Shown: one piece after another, positions 49,509 to 57,706 of the stretch
How the letters are laid out: each line of letters begins with the position of its first letter
How positions within the stretch are numbered: the stretch's first letter is position 1
Made by a program: the position numbers and the translations under genes
NCBI GenBank assembly: GCA_029263455.1
Contig: JAJCXM010000038.1
Coordinates: 124,001-188,000 of the forward strand
Length of the DNA: 64,000 bases
DNA from: Holophagae bacterium
GTDB taxonomy: Bacteria; Acidobacteriota; Holophagae; Acanthopleuribacterales; Acanthopleuribacteraceae
Direction: 5' to 3'
Notes under the pieces: model-generated
What the model saw: the letters and a program-made list of their open reading frames with translations, nothing else
What the model was told of the DNA's origin: nothing
Databases searched by the model: none

Positions 49509-50039
49509 ATGTTGAGTTTGGTTCTATTGACAAGCGTTTTTTTGATCGGAGAGGGTAACGAGGATCCGTTACTTTTATTGAAACGGATGGAAGGGCAGTG
49601 GATCGCCCAATTCACTCAAGTACAAGAGTCAGGCGAGTATCTTGACGTCGGCACAAGTGAATCGCAGTTCCGTATCAAGCTAGGCGGTAAGCTGATTGAG
49701 GAAGACACCATTGTGCGCACAGCACAGAATAACTTTCCCATCCACGTTCAGTACGCTTATGACGCTGCTCGCGGTGTGATACGAAAATCTTCTACCGATC
49801 AAGTATCCGGCAATATGGATATCCAAGAGGGCGTCATTGACGGCGGAAAATTACATCTAACTAATACGAAGTACGGAACATGGTTTGTGACGCCAAGTGG
49901 TGCGGAGTTGGGCTTCTCAATCGTGCTTGACTTTGTGGACAAGGACCAAATGGTGATGACTGCTCAACTGAGTTTTGATCACGGTGAAACATGGAACGAT
50001 TTTCAGATCGTACACTACCGTCGAGTTCGGGAAATCTAA
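49509..50039 (+). CDS. Small exported beta-barrel-like protein, DUF1579-like in outline
   Basis: A 176-residue protein from the ATG at 49509 with AGGTGAGG ahead and a short signal-like start (MLSLVLLTSVFLIGEG). The body (LKRMEGQWIAQFTQVQESGEYL ... DKDQMVMTAQLSFDHGETW) alternates polar and hydrophobic residues like a calycin-type small-molecule-binding fold, as in DUF1579 and related families. No catalytic motif. Function unknown. An in-frame ATG at 49437 would add 24 residues that do not look like a signal. Confidence 0.65.
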   Translation: MLSLVLLTSVFLIGEGNEDPLLLLKRMEGQWIAQFTQVQESGEYLDVGTSESQFRIKLGGKLIEEDTIVRTAQNNFPIHVQYAYDAARGVIRKSSTDQVSGNMDIQEGVIDGGKLHLTNTKYGTWFVTPSGAELGFSIVLDFVDKDQMVMTAQLSFDHGETWNDFQIVHYRRVREI

Positions 50040-50203
50040 GCAAACACTGGCCATATATCATTATCTGATTGTCGAGGAAATCCTGGCTTTGCTGCATAGG
50101 GCTGTTTGCTCTAAGAAGCGGCCAGTATTGTGTCATTGGCCGAGGTCAAATAGGTTGCGTTGGCGACTAATTCGGCGAATGCACTAGGTCTAGTGTTGCC
50201 GCT

Positions 50204-50247
50204 TGATGTTCTGAGATTATGCTAAGATTTGGGTGTAAAGAACATCA
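50204..50247. promoter_or_regulatory. Spaced inverted repeat upstream of the Crp/Fnr gene
   Basis: TGATGTTCT (50204-50212) and its exact complement AGAACATCA (50239-50247) are separated by 26 bases and end 23 bases before the regulator's start codon. This could be an operator bound by the regulator itself, or an mRNA stem. Confidence 0.4.
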
Positions 50248-50270
50248 TCAAGTAGTCGGACAAGGGATAG

Positions 50271-51014
50271 ATGAAGGTCATTCAACCATCGATGGCGTTT
50301 TGCGAAACGCTAACAGATCTACCTTTGTTCGCGAGCCTCAACGCGCAACAGCGCTTAGCGCTACTGAGCTGTGCTGAAATTGTATTGTGCGAAAAAGGCG
50401 AACTCTTTTTTCGTCAGGGTGAAAAGGCCGACCGATTCCTGCTTTTGAAGTCCGGACGGGTCAAGATGCGACGACTCAACCCCAACGGTAACGAAGTCGT
50501 CCTCCACCTCTCCGCCCCACCTCAAATGATTGGTTGTAAGGGACTTACACTGCCAGGAAGTTCTTATCCTGCTGACGCGGTTGCGGTTGATACAACGGTA
50601 GCATTGCGGTTTGGTCGTAATCTGTTCCTTGATGTGGTGGGCGAAATGCCGGACGTCTTTTTTGGATTACTCATCGATATGAATCGACGATTGAGTGATG
50701 TATTTGCATTACAAACATCGCTGCGTGAATCGGTCGACAGCCGCATTGCTAATTTACTCTTGAATCAGGCTTTTCCTGAGGATGCCAATTGGGATGATTG
50801 GCGTAATTACAAAATAAAACGTGTGAGATTAACAAAGAGCTTAATGGCGGCTATTGTGGGAACGACCACCGAGACTGCTATTCGAGTTCTGAGCCGTTGG
50901 CGTAAAAGGGGTTTGATTAGAACATTGCGGGGTTGCACCGAAATTCTTGAACCCCAATCCATTATTGATATTGCGATGTTGAAGAGTCCATCTGCGGTTG
51001 AGCAGCCGATTTAA
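50271..51014 (+). CDS. Crp/Fnr-family transcriptional regulator
   Basis: A 247-residue cytoplasmic transcription factor. The N-terminal cyclic-nucleotide-binding-type barrel (about 15-130) has KGELFFRQGEKADRFLLLKSGRVKM. The dimerisation helix follows, then a winged helix with recognition segment LTKSLMAAIVGTTTETAIRVLSRW. There is no FNR-type N-terminal four-cysteine cluster, so an oxygen-labile iron-sulfur centre is unlikely, and the effector is unknown. AGGG lies just ahead of the ATG. It lies upstream of a porin-like gene on the same strand and may control it. Confidence 0.92.
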   Translation: MKVIQPSMAFCETLTDLPLFASLNAQQRLALLSCAEIVLCEKGELFFRQGEKADRFLLLKSGRVKMRRLNPNGNEVVLHLSAPPQMIGCKGLTLPGSSYPADAVAVDTTVALRFGRNLFLDVVGEMPDVFFGLLIDMNRRLSDVFALQTSLRESVDSRIANLLLNQAFPEDANWDDWRNYKIKRVRLTKSLMAAIVGTTTETAIRVLSRWRKRGLIRTLRGCTEILEPQSIIDIAMLKSPSAVEQPI

Positions 51015-51080
51015 CGACGTCGCATAAGCAGGTCCAATATGATGCGTGTCATACCGTTTTTTCGGCGACTAATGCATGAT

Positions 51081-51099
51081 GCTTTATGCGGCATAAAGC
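51081..51099. promoter_or_regulatory. 19-bp palindrome upstream of the barrel-protein gene
   Basis: GCTTTATGCGGCATAAAGC is a perfect inverted repeat with a single central base, 44 bases before the next start codon. Its one-base centre cannot loop in RNA, so a protein-binding operator is more likely than a terminator. Confidence 0.5.
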
Positions 51100-51143
51100 C
51101 GCGTTGGCGGCCCCGTTTGATGAACACTGGCTGAGGAGTGTGT

Positions 51144-52328
51144 ATGCGAGATTTCATTGGGTATTTGATTGTGTTTTTGAGTCTACCTATCAGTGCAGGA
51201 GAAGAAGGCTGGCCATTTAGTGGTCGCGGGACTTGGAATTGGGATGTCAGGTATCGAATCGAAGTAGTTGACCAAGAGGACAAGAGTGACGACGCTCTGG
51301 CATCTACGTTGCGTACCAGACTGGGCTACCAAAACTCGTTCTTGAACAAGTTTGATTTCCTCATCGAATTTGAGAATGTTGCGGTCTTGGGTCAAGAAAC
51401 ATATAACGACACCACTAACGGGCTAACCAATCGACCTGTTGTTGCTGATCCTAAAGATACGGAAGTCAACCGCTTGCAAGTTAGTTACGCCTGGCAAGAG
51501 CAGCAAAATTTGATCGTTGGTCGACAGCGTCTGATCCTCGACGATGCTCGTTTTGTCGGCAACGTAGGCTGGCGCCAAAACGAACAAACATTCGATGCGT
51601 TAATGTGGCAGTATAAGAAGAGTTTCGAAGTTAAAGTAGCTTATGTCCACAATGCCAACCGCATATTTGGGGCCCATCACCCCACCCGCAGCGACACACG
51701 CATGGATAGTTATTTGTTACATGGCTCTTTTCCCGTGGCAGAGGCCGGCGATGTGAAGTGTTTTGCCTATCTCTTTGATTTAGACCAAGCGCCACAAAGT
51801 TCCCATCAGAATGTGGGCGTCATTTTCGAAGGTCAATGGCCACCTCAAAATGAGAACAAAGTGATTTACCGCGCTTCAGTCGTTGAGCAACGTCATTATC
51901 AAGGAGGCGATCGGAATATTGATGTTGGTTATCAGCAGGCAAAGATAGGGACTCAGATTGGTGTTTATTCTTTGTCATTCAATTACGAATTATTGGAAGG
52001 CAATGGGCAGTATGGATTTTCTACGCCTTTTGCCACCGGTCATGCATTTAATGGTTGGGCGGATATGTTCTTGTCGACACCGGCTGCTGGATTACAAGAT
52101 GTGTTTGCTCGATTCGCGTATAAAAGGGCGGGTTGGAATCTTAAGTTGGACTATCACGATTTCACGCCTGACGTTGACGGACCACGTTACGGCACAGAAT
52201 TCGACGGAGACCTCACTTTTGCATGGGCCAAACAACATCTTGTGGGTCTCAAGTTTGCTAATTTTGAATCCAACGCCTATGCGACGGATACCTTCAAATT
52301 CTGGCTCACATATCAATGGAAGCATTGA
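51144..52328 (+). CDS. Outer-membrane barrel protein, alginate-export (AlgE)-like
   Basis: A 394-residue protein with GAGGAG 5 bases ahead and a signal peptide (MRDFIGYLIVFLSLPISAG). The rest is a series of amphipathic beta strands. Features of the alginate-export domain family are WNWDVRYRIEVVDQ at the start, the NRLQVSYAW and IVGRQRLILDDARFVGNVGWRQNEQTFDA segment, and a final strand ending in aromatic-rich FWLTYQWKH. Such proteins form 16-18-stranded outer-membrane channels for anionic sugars. Substrate unknown. Lies downstream of the Crp/Fnr gene. Confidence 0.85.
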   Translation: MRDFIGYLIVFLSLPISAGEEGWPFSGRGTWNWDVRYRIEVVDQEDKSDDALASTLRTRLGYQNSFLNKFDFLIEFENVAVLGQETYNDTTNGLTNRPVVADPKDTEVNRLQVSYAWQEQQNLIVGRQRLILDDARFVGNVGWRQNEQTFDALMWQYKKSFEVKVAYVHNANRIFGAHHPTRSDTRMDSYLLHGSFPVAEAGDVKCFAYLFDLDQAPQSSHQNVGVIFEGQWPPQNENKVIYRASVVEQRHYQGGDRNIDVGYQQAKIGTQIGVYSLSFNYELLEGNGQYGFSTPFATGHAFNGWADMFLSTPAAGLQDVFARFAYKRAGWNLKLDYHDFTPDVDGPRYGTEFDGDLTFAWAKQHLVGLKFANFESNAYATDTFKFWLTYQWKH

Positions 52329-52345
52329 TCGCCATTGATTTCGTA

Positions 52346-53935
52346 TCAGTCTGAGTCTTCGCTATGATGCCAACTGACGTTGTAAAGGTCCAGCCGCCGA
52401 TCTTGCAGGTTACGCACGCTGCCCTTATGTCGTAGCTCCTTGATGAGTTCGAGATCTAAATCGACCATCAAAGCCATCTCCGTGTTGGGCGTTGCTTCAG
52501 CCACAATGGCGTCATGCGAAAAGGCAAAATCGGAGGGACTAAACACAGCCGCTTGGCTGTATTGAATGTCCATGTTCGATATCTTTGGAATATTACCTAC
52601 GCTGCCAGTAATGACGACATAACATTCGTTTTCGATCGCGCGAGCTTGGGCGCAGCGGCGAACTCGAAGGTAGGCGTTGCGCGTGTCTGTCCAATAGGGC
52701 ACAAAGATGATGTTGACGCCCTGTTCGGCAAGTAAACGTCCAAGTTCAGGAAATTCAACGTCATAACAAATCAATATCCCGACTTTACCGATATCTGTAT
52801 CTAGAACCCTGAGCTTATGGCCGCCCTTAAGACCCCAATAATGGATTTCATCTGGGGTCACATGAAGTTTGTATTGCTCATCCCAGGTGCCATCGCGACG
52901 ACATAGGTACGAAACATTGTAGAGACTGTGGTTTTTGTACTCAGGCATGGATCCCGAAATGATATTAATGTTGTAGTCGACCGCCAATTTCAGCATGTGT
53001 TCGCGAATAGGATCGGTGAAAGTCGCGAGTGATCGAATGGAGTCGGCGTCGTTTTGGCCGTGAAATTGCGCCATCAGCGGTGCGTTGAAGTATTCAGGAA
53101 ATAAGGCGAAATCGGCGTTATAGGAGGCCACCACATCCACAAAATACTCGACCTGTTCTAGCAGTTCATCGAGTTCCTTAATGGCGCGCATTTGCCATTG
53201 CAATGCGCCCACCCGTACTACCGTTTTTTGCGCGCCGATGAGGGTCGGTTTGGGTTCGTAATAGATGTTGATCCACTCAAGCAGTACGGCATAGCTATGG
53301 CTGGCTTTGTCCTGAGGTTCGTAGTTTTTGATGATGCGTCGCACATGAAAGTCGTTGGCTAGTTGAAAACTGAGTATTTGGTCGCGTATCTCTTTTTGCT
53401 GAACACGTTTGACATATTTTTGCGGCGTGATTTCTTGGGCGAAATCAGCATAGCCGGGAATTCGTCCGCCAACCAACATGCGCGTCAAGTTGAGGCTCTC
53501 GCATAACTCTTTTCGCGCGTCATACAGGCGGCGACCCAGTCGCATATTGCGATATTCGGGGTGCACGAACATATCCACGCCATAGAGTGAGTCACCATTT
53601 GGATCATGCGTTGTAAGGTAGCCGTTGCCCGTGATGGCTTGATAGGTGTGGTCGTCACCGTATTTGTCATAGTCAACGATTAAGGCTATGGCGGCGGCTA
53701 CCACGCGACCATTATCCTCAATACAAATCTGTCCGTCTGGAAACCGGCTAACCTGTGATAAGTATTGCTTCTTTAGCCATGGCCCCATGTCCTTGTAAAC
53801 GAGGCGCATGATTTCGGCCACATCCTCAAAATCTTTTGGCTTTAGATTTCTTAGGGTAAGTTGATGGGCTGCTGGCTTTGCTTCATCGTTGGCTGTTTGG
53901 ACATTGACTGGTTCCGAAAGATGGTCGTCTGGCAT
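52346..53935 (-). CDS. GNAT acetyltransferase fused to a nitrilase-superfamily hydrolase
   Basis: A 529-residue two-domain protein. The N-terminal GNAT domain (about 25-215) has the acetyl-CoA loop region RNMRLGRRLYDAR (129-141) after VDMFVHPEYRN. The C-terminal carbon-nitrogen hydrolase domain (about 238-525) shows the triad Glu281 (ALFPEYF), Lys356 (EQYKLHVTPDE) and Cys390 (GILICYDVEFPE). This fusion is a known bacterial architecture of unassigned function. It combines an enzyme that can acylate an amine with one that can split an amide. It faces away from the five-gene operon, and the two share an intergenic region of about 250 bases. Confidence 0.92.
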   Translation of the reverse strand: MPDDHLSEPVNVQTANDEAKPAAHQLTLRNLKPKDFEDVAEIMRLVYKDMGPWLKKQYLSQVSRFPDGQICIEDNGRVVAAAIALIVDYDKYGDDHTYQAITGNGYLTTHDPNGDSLYGVDMFVHPEYRNMRLGRRLYDARKELCESLNLTRMLVGGRIPGYADFAQEITPQKYVKRVQQKEIRDQILSFQLANDFHVRRIIKNYEPQDKASHSYAVLLEWINIYYEPKPTLIGAQKTVVRVGALQWQMRAIKELDELLEQVEYFVDVVASYNADFALFPEYFNAPLMAQFHGQNDADSIRSLATFTDPIREHMLKLAVDYNINIISGSMPEYKNHSLYNVSYLCRRDGTWDEQYKLHVTPDEIHYWGLKGGHKLRVLDTDIGKVGILICYDVEFPELGRLLAEQGVNIIFVPYWTDTRNAYLRVRRCAQARAIENECYVVITGSVGNIPKISNMDIQYSQAAVFSPSDFAFSHDAIVAEATPNTEMALMVDLDLELIKELRHKGSVRNLQDRRLDLYNVSWHHSEDSD

Positions 53936-54149
53936 TTTATTTCCTCACACAAATGGGTGCCGAGCTACCTTTAGTGTAGCGCGAATCGGACACGTGGGGT
54001 CTGGACTGTGCTCTAATTCCCAAATGGATGCAAGTGTTTTCGTACGGGTTGCGCCTTGGGACTCCCTTTTTGAACGCGGTGATTAGCTATAGACGAATAC
54101 ATATGAAATAGTTATTGCATTGCGAAGGGCGTAAACATATATTTGCGTC

Positions 54150-54164
54150 CGTTCTATTGGAACG
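54150..54164. promoter_or_regulatory. Short inverted repeat upstream of the five-gene operon
   Basis: CGTTC (54150-54154) and GAACG (54160-54164) flank TATTG, and GTTCTA recurs directly at 54151 and 54164. It lies 20-35 bases before the first gene, in the divergent promoter region. It may be a regulator site. No convincing -35/-10 pair was identified. Confidence 0.25.
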
Positions 54165-54184
54165 TTCTACAGGGCGGTGATCCT

Positions 54185-55483
54185 ATGAGTCATTCCGAGT
54201 TTTTGGAGAGGCGGGGAGAAGCGATACCGCGAGGCCCCTTTCAAGTTACACCAATCGCTGTCAGTCGCGCTCAGGGAACCCAAATTTGGGATCTGGACGG
54301 GCGCGAATACCTCGATTTTTGCGGGGGCATCGGGACCTTGAATGTAGGGCACAATCACCCGCGTGTGGTTGATGCAATCATCAAGCAAGTTCAGAAATAT
54401 ATCCATACATGCTGGCATGTGGTGATGTATGAGCCATACCTAGAGCTAGCTGAGCGTTTAAATCAATTAGTGCCCATCTTGGGACCTAACAAAACCGTCT
54501 TCTTTAATAGTGGTGCAGAGGCTGTTGAAAACGCGGTCAAAATTGCGCGAGCGGCCACCAAGCGAACGGCCGTCATCGCCTTTGAACGTGGGTTCCATGG
54601 TCGAACACTACTTGCCATGACATTAACCAGCAAAGTGCAGCCATATTCAGCGGGCTTTGGGCCATTTGCACCTGAAGTTTACCGGCTACCTTTCAAGCCT
54701 TTTTACGCGTCTGAGTCGCAAAGACGGACTGATGTGGAAGAGGAAGCCAAAGCGGCGGTAAAGCGCCTATTTAGCTATCACATCGATTCCAAAAGCATTG
54801 CTGCCATCATTTTTGAACCGGTCTTGGGCGAAGGTGGATTCCTACCAATCAATCGTTATGCGTTGACCTATTTGAGAGAAGTTTGTCGGCAGCAGGGTAT
54901 CTTATTGATCGCTGACGAAGTGCAAACGGGCTTCGGCCGTTGTGGCGCTATGTTTGCCATACAGAAATACGAGATAGAACCCGATATGATGGTCATGGCC
55001 AAATCACTGGCTGGTGGCTTGCCTCTGTCTGCGGTTACAGGTAAGGCAGCGATTATGGATGCGCCTCAGGTAGGCGGTATTGGTGGCACCTTTGGCGGAA
55101 ATCCCGTTTCCTGTGCTGCAGCTCTAGCCGTTCTTGATGTCATTGAGGAAGAAAACCTTTGCGAAAGGGCCGAGATCTTGGGCCTCAAAGTTGAAAAACG
55201 CTTTAAGACGTTGAGTCAAAGCTGTGGGTTCTTGAGCAGACCCCGCCGCCTCGGCGCAATGTGCGCCTTCGACGTTGTGGGTGCATTGGGTGAGCCCGAT
55301 GCGAAGTTAGGTAGTCACCTGATTCATGCGGCCCGAGAAGAAGGACTGCTTTTGATGACGGCCTCTGGATACGTGATACGGTTATTGATGCCCCTTACGA
55401 CAACAGATGAAGAATTGGAAGAGGGCCTCAACCGCTTTGAGCGCGCAGCAAAGAAGGTGAATAACTATGTATCGAACGCTTGA
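54185..55483 (+). CDS. Class III omega-aminotransferase (GabT/DavT/putrescine type)
   Basis: A PLP enzyme of 432 residues from the ATG at 54185; an earlier in-frame ATG at 54143 would add an atypical extension. The PLP lysine is Lys273 in MVMAKSLAGGLPLS. Other family marks are FFNSGAEAVENAVKIARAAT, ERGFHGRTLLAMTLTSK, LLIADEVQTGFGR and GTFGGNPVSCAAAL. It moves the terminal amino group of an omega-amino acid or diamine to a 2-oxo acid, leaving an aldehyde, which suits the dehydrogenase encoded next. Substrate (4-aminobutyrate, 5-aminovalerate, putrescine or a capped diamine) cannot be told. First gene of the operon, overlapping the second by 17 bases. Confidence 0.93.
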   Translation: MSHSEFLERRGEAIPRGPFQVTPIAVSRAQGTQIWDLDGREYLDFCGGIGTLNVGHNHPRVVDAIIKQVQKYIHTCWHVVMYEPYLELAERLNQLVPILGPNKTVFFNSGAEAVENAVKIARAATKRTAVIAFERGFHGRTLLAMTLTSKVQPYSAGFGPFAPEVYRLPFKPFYASESQRRTDVEEEAKAAVKRLFSYHIDSKSIAAIIFEPVLGEGGFLPINRYALTYLREVCRQQGILLIADEVQTGFGRCGAMFAIQKYEIEPDMMVMAKSLAGGLPLSAVTGKAAIMDAPQVGGIGGTFGGNPVSCAAALAVLDVIEEENLCERAEILGLKVEKRFKTLSQSCGFLSRPRRLGAMCAFDVVGALGEPDAKLGSHLIHAAREEGLLLMTASGYVIRLLMPLTTTDEELEEGLNRFERAAKKVNNYVSNA

Positions 55484-56822
55484 TCCGAGCACGGAACAAA
55501 TCTTAGAGTTATTCTCCCTTAGTTCTGAACAAGAGATTGAAGCAGCTCTTGATTTGTCCACTCGGTCCTTTGTTAAATGGCGCACAACGCCTCTTGAAGG
55601 GAGAACTGACGCATTATTTGCGATTGCCAATAGTTTGCATGCTCAAGCAGATGCCCTGGCGATTGTTATGGCGACCGAAATGGGAAAACCCATAGCCGAA
55701 GGTGTAGCAGAGGCCAAAAAGTGTGCTTGGGCATGTCGCTATTACGCTGAGCATGCGGTCGAGATCCTGGCTTCTGAAGCGCTTCAATCTGATGGATCAG
55801 CCGCCTACGTTAGACGTGACCCTTTGGGTCCTATCTTGCTAGTCATGCCTTGGAATTTCCCTTTATGGCAAGTCTTTAGGTGTGTCGCACCAGCACTCGC
55901 CGCAGGAAATACGTTAATACTGAAACATGCGCCAAATACGCCGAGATGTGCACTGGCTATGCAAACGTTATTAAATCAGCATTTAGAGAAGGGTGTTTTT
56001 CAGAACCTATTTCTTGATAACGAGCAAGCTGGTCGTGTTATCGCCGACCCTAGGGTGCGAGGTGTGAGTTTAACGGGTAGCACACGCGCCGGAATGGAGA
56101 TTGCCTCTCAAGCTGGCAGAGCATTGAAACCCGTTGTGCTGGAGTTAGGCGGGAGCGATCCCTTCATTGTTTTTGAGGACGCGGATTTACAACGAGCCGT
56201 GGAAATTGGGACTTTATCCAGATGCTTGAATAGTGGGCAAAGTTGTATAGCAGCTAAACGTTTTTTGGTTGCAAAATCGATCTATTCTGAATTCTTGGAA
56301 AGGCTTACCGAGTCGATGGTTAACTTGTCGATTGGCGATCCGCGACAGGGATACAGAATGGGCCCTTTAGCGCGTAAAGACTTGGCCGATCAATTGGCCA
56401 ACCAAGTTCAATTAGCCAAACACAGCGGCGCATGTGTCGTCGGTTCAACAAAGCATGTGCCTGACGTCGGGTTTTTTCATGCCGCCATGGTTTTGGCAGG
56501 CCATGACCCGTTCTCAGAACCGGCTCAGGATGAGTTTTTTGGGCCGGTTGCTCAAGTGTTCCCCTTTACTGACGAATCGAACGCCTTAGAGATCGCCAAC
56601 GCCACACCTTTTGGTTTGGGCGCTTCGGTGTGGACACAAGACACACAGCGCATTGAACGCATGGTGGAAAAGCTGGATGTTGGTTCTGTATTTGTGAATG
56701 GATTGGTGAAATCAGACCCAAGACTCCCATTTGGTGGCACGAAACAATCTGGTTATGGACGTGAATTAGCGTCCGAAGGCTTATTAGAGTTTATGAACCT
56801 CAAAACCGTTTGGATGGCGTAA
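55467..56822 (+). CDS. NAD(P)-dependent aldehyde dehydrogenase, succinate-semialdehyde type
   Basis: Oxidises an aldehyde to the acid. It has 451 residues, a little shorter than the usual 470-490. Catalytic Cys260 is in NSGQSCIAAKRF and Glu226 in VVLELGGSDPF. The coenzyme segment is ILLVMPWNFPLWQVFR. This Sad/GabD-like branch acts on semialdehydes of 4-5 carbons. The ATG lies inside the end of the aminotransferase gene behind AAGGTGA, so the product of the transaminase is presumably its substrate. Confidence 0.94.
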   Translation: MYRTLDPSTEQILELFSLSSEQEIEAALDLSTRSFVKWRTTPLEGRTDALFAIANSLHAQADALAIVMATEMGKPIAEGVAEAKKCAWACRYYAEHAVEILASEALQSDGSAAYVRRDPLGPILLVMPWNFPLWQVFRCVAPALAAGNTLILKHAPNTPRCALAMQTLLNQHLEKGVFQNLFLDNEQAGRVIADPRVRGVSLTGSTRAGMEIASQAGRALKPVVLELGGSDPFIVFEDADLQRAVEIGTLSRCLNSGQSCIAAKRFLVAKSIYSEFLERLTESMVNLSIGDPRQGYRMGPLARKDLADQLANQVQLAKHSGACVVGSTKHVPDVGFFHAAMVLAGHDPFSEPAQDEFFGPVAQVFPFTDESNALEIANATPFGLGASVWTQDTQRIERMVEKLDVGSVFVNGLVKSDPRLPFGGTKQSGYGRELASEGLLEFMNLKTVWMA

Positions 56823-56824
56823 TT

Positions 56825-57706
56825 ATGAGACCCTTTACAATCGCAGGCATACAGATGGAGATTCATGACCATCTGGACAATATGAAAGCCATTAGTAAGC
56901 GCGTAGACAGTCTGTTGAAACAGTTTCCTTGGGTGCAAATGGTGGTCTTGTCGGAGCTGGCCGTTTGTGGACACGACATTGCCTCAGCTGAATCGCAAGG
57001 CGGACCCCACGAATTGGCTTGTTCAGAATTGGCTCGAAAACATGAAATCTGGTTGGTGCCTGGATCGATGTACCATAAAATTGATGGCCGCATTTACAAT
57101 TCCACGCCCGTCATTAACCCTCAGGGCCTTGTGGTGGGTCGACACGAGAAAATGTTCCCTTTTGCCCCATTTGAAGCGAATATTGAGCCGGGGCGTCAGC
57201 CGTTGGTCTTTGATATTCCCGAAGTTGGGCGCTTTGGTGTTTTGATCTGTTACGACATGTGGTTTCCGGAGATGTCGCGTTGGCTCATTTCGGAGGGTGT
57301 GGAGGTGATTATTCACCCAACTTTGACGGACACCATCGACCGAGATGTGGAGCTGGCAATCGTTCGTGCCACGGCTGCTCAGAACCAGTGTTATGTCATT
57401 GATGTCAATGGTCTTGGAAGTGGTGGCAATGGCCGATCCATTTTTGTTGGCCCCTTTGGCGATGTCTTGCACCAGTCAGGAACACACAACGAAGACATTC
57501 CACTTGAGATTGATCTTGATCGAGTTTCCAGGAGCCGTGAAGTTGGTCTACGCGGCCTGGGACAACCGCTCAAGAGTTTCCGCGACCGCACCTTTGATTT
57601 TCCCTGCTATCAGACGGGATACGTTTCTGAATACCTTTCGAGTTTAGGTCCCCTCGTCAAGCCAAAACGGGGAACATTTGATGGCATTAAGGTTAGAAAA
57701 CAATGA
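56825..57706 (+). CDS. Carbon-nitrogen hydrolase, nitrilase superfamily (omega-amidase/DavA-like)
   Basis: A 293-residue cytoplasmic amidase from the ATG at 56825, two bases after the previous stop. The triad is Glu44 (VVLSELAVCG), Lys109 (GRHEKMFPF) and Cys142 (GVLICYDMWFPE). Members cleave small linear amides such as N-carbamoylputrescine, 5-aminovaleramide or omega-amides. Being third in an operon with an omega-aminotransferase and a semialdehyde dehydrogenase, it may release an omega-amino acid from an amide. Its stop overlaps the decarboxylase start by four bases (ATGA). Confidence 0.92.
   Translation: MRPFTIAGIQMEIHDHLDNMKAISKRVDSLLKQFPWVQMVVLSELAVCGHDIASAESQGGPHELACSELARKHEIWLVPGSMYHKIDGRIYNSTPVINPQGLVVGRHEKMFPFAPFEANIEPGRQPLVFDIPEVGRFGVLICYDMWFPEMSRWLISEGVEVIIHPTLTDTIDRDVELAIVRATAAQNQCYVIDVNGLGSGGNGRSIFVGPFGDVLHQSGTHNEDIPLEIDLDRVSRSREVGLRGLGQPLKSFRDRTFDFPCYQTGYVSEYLSSLGPLVKPKRGTFDGIKVRKQ

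Noticed and set aside
55467-57706. Assigning the operon outright to the davBATD lysine pathway
   Set aside because: Transaminase, dehydrogenase and amidase would fit, but the lysine monooxygenase is missing and a decarboxylase plus ligase are present, so the assignment was kept open.
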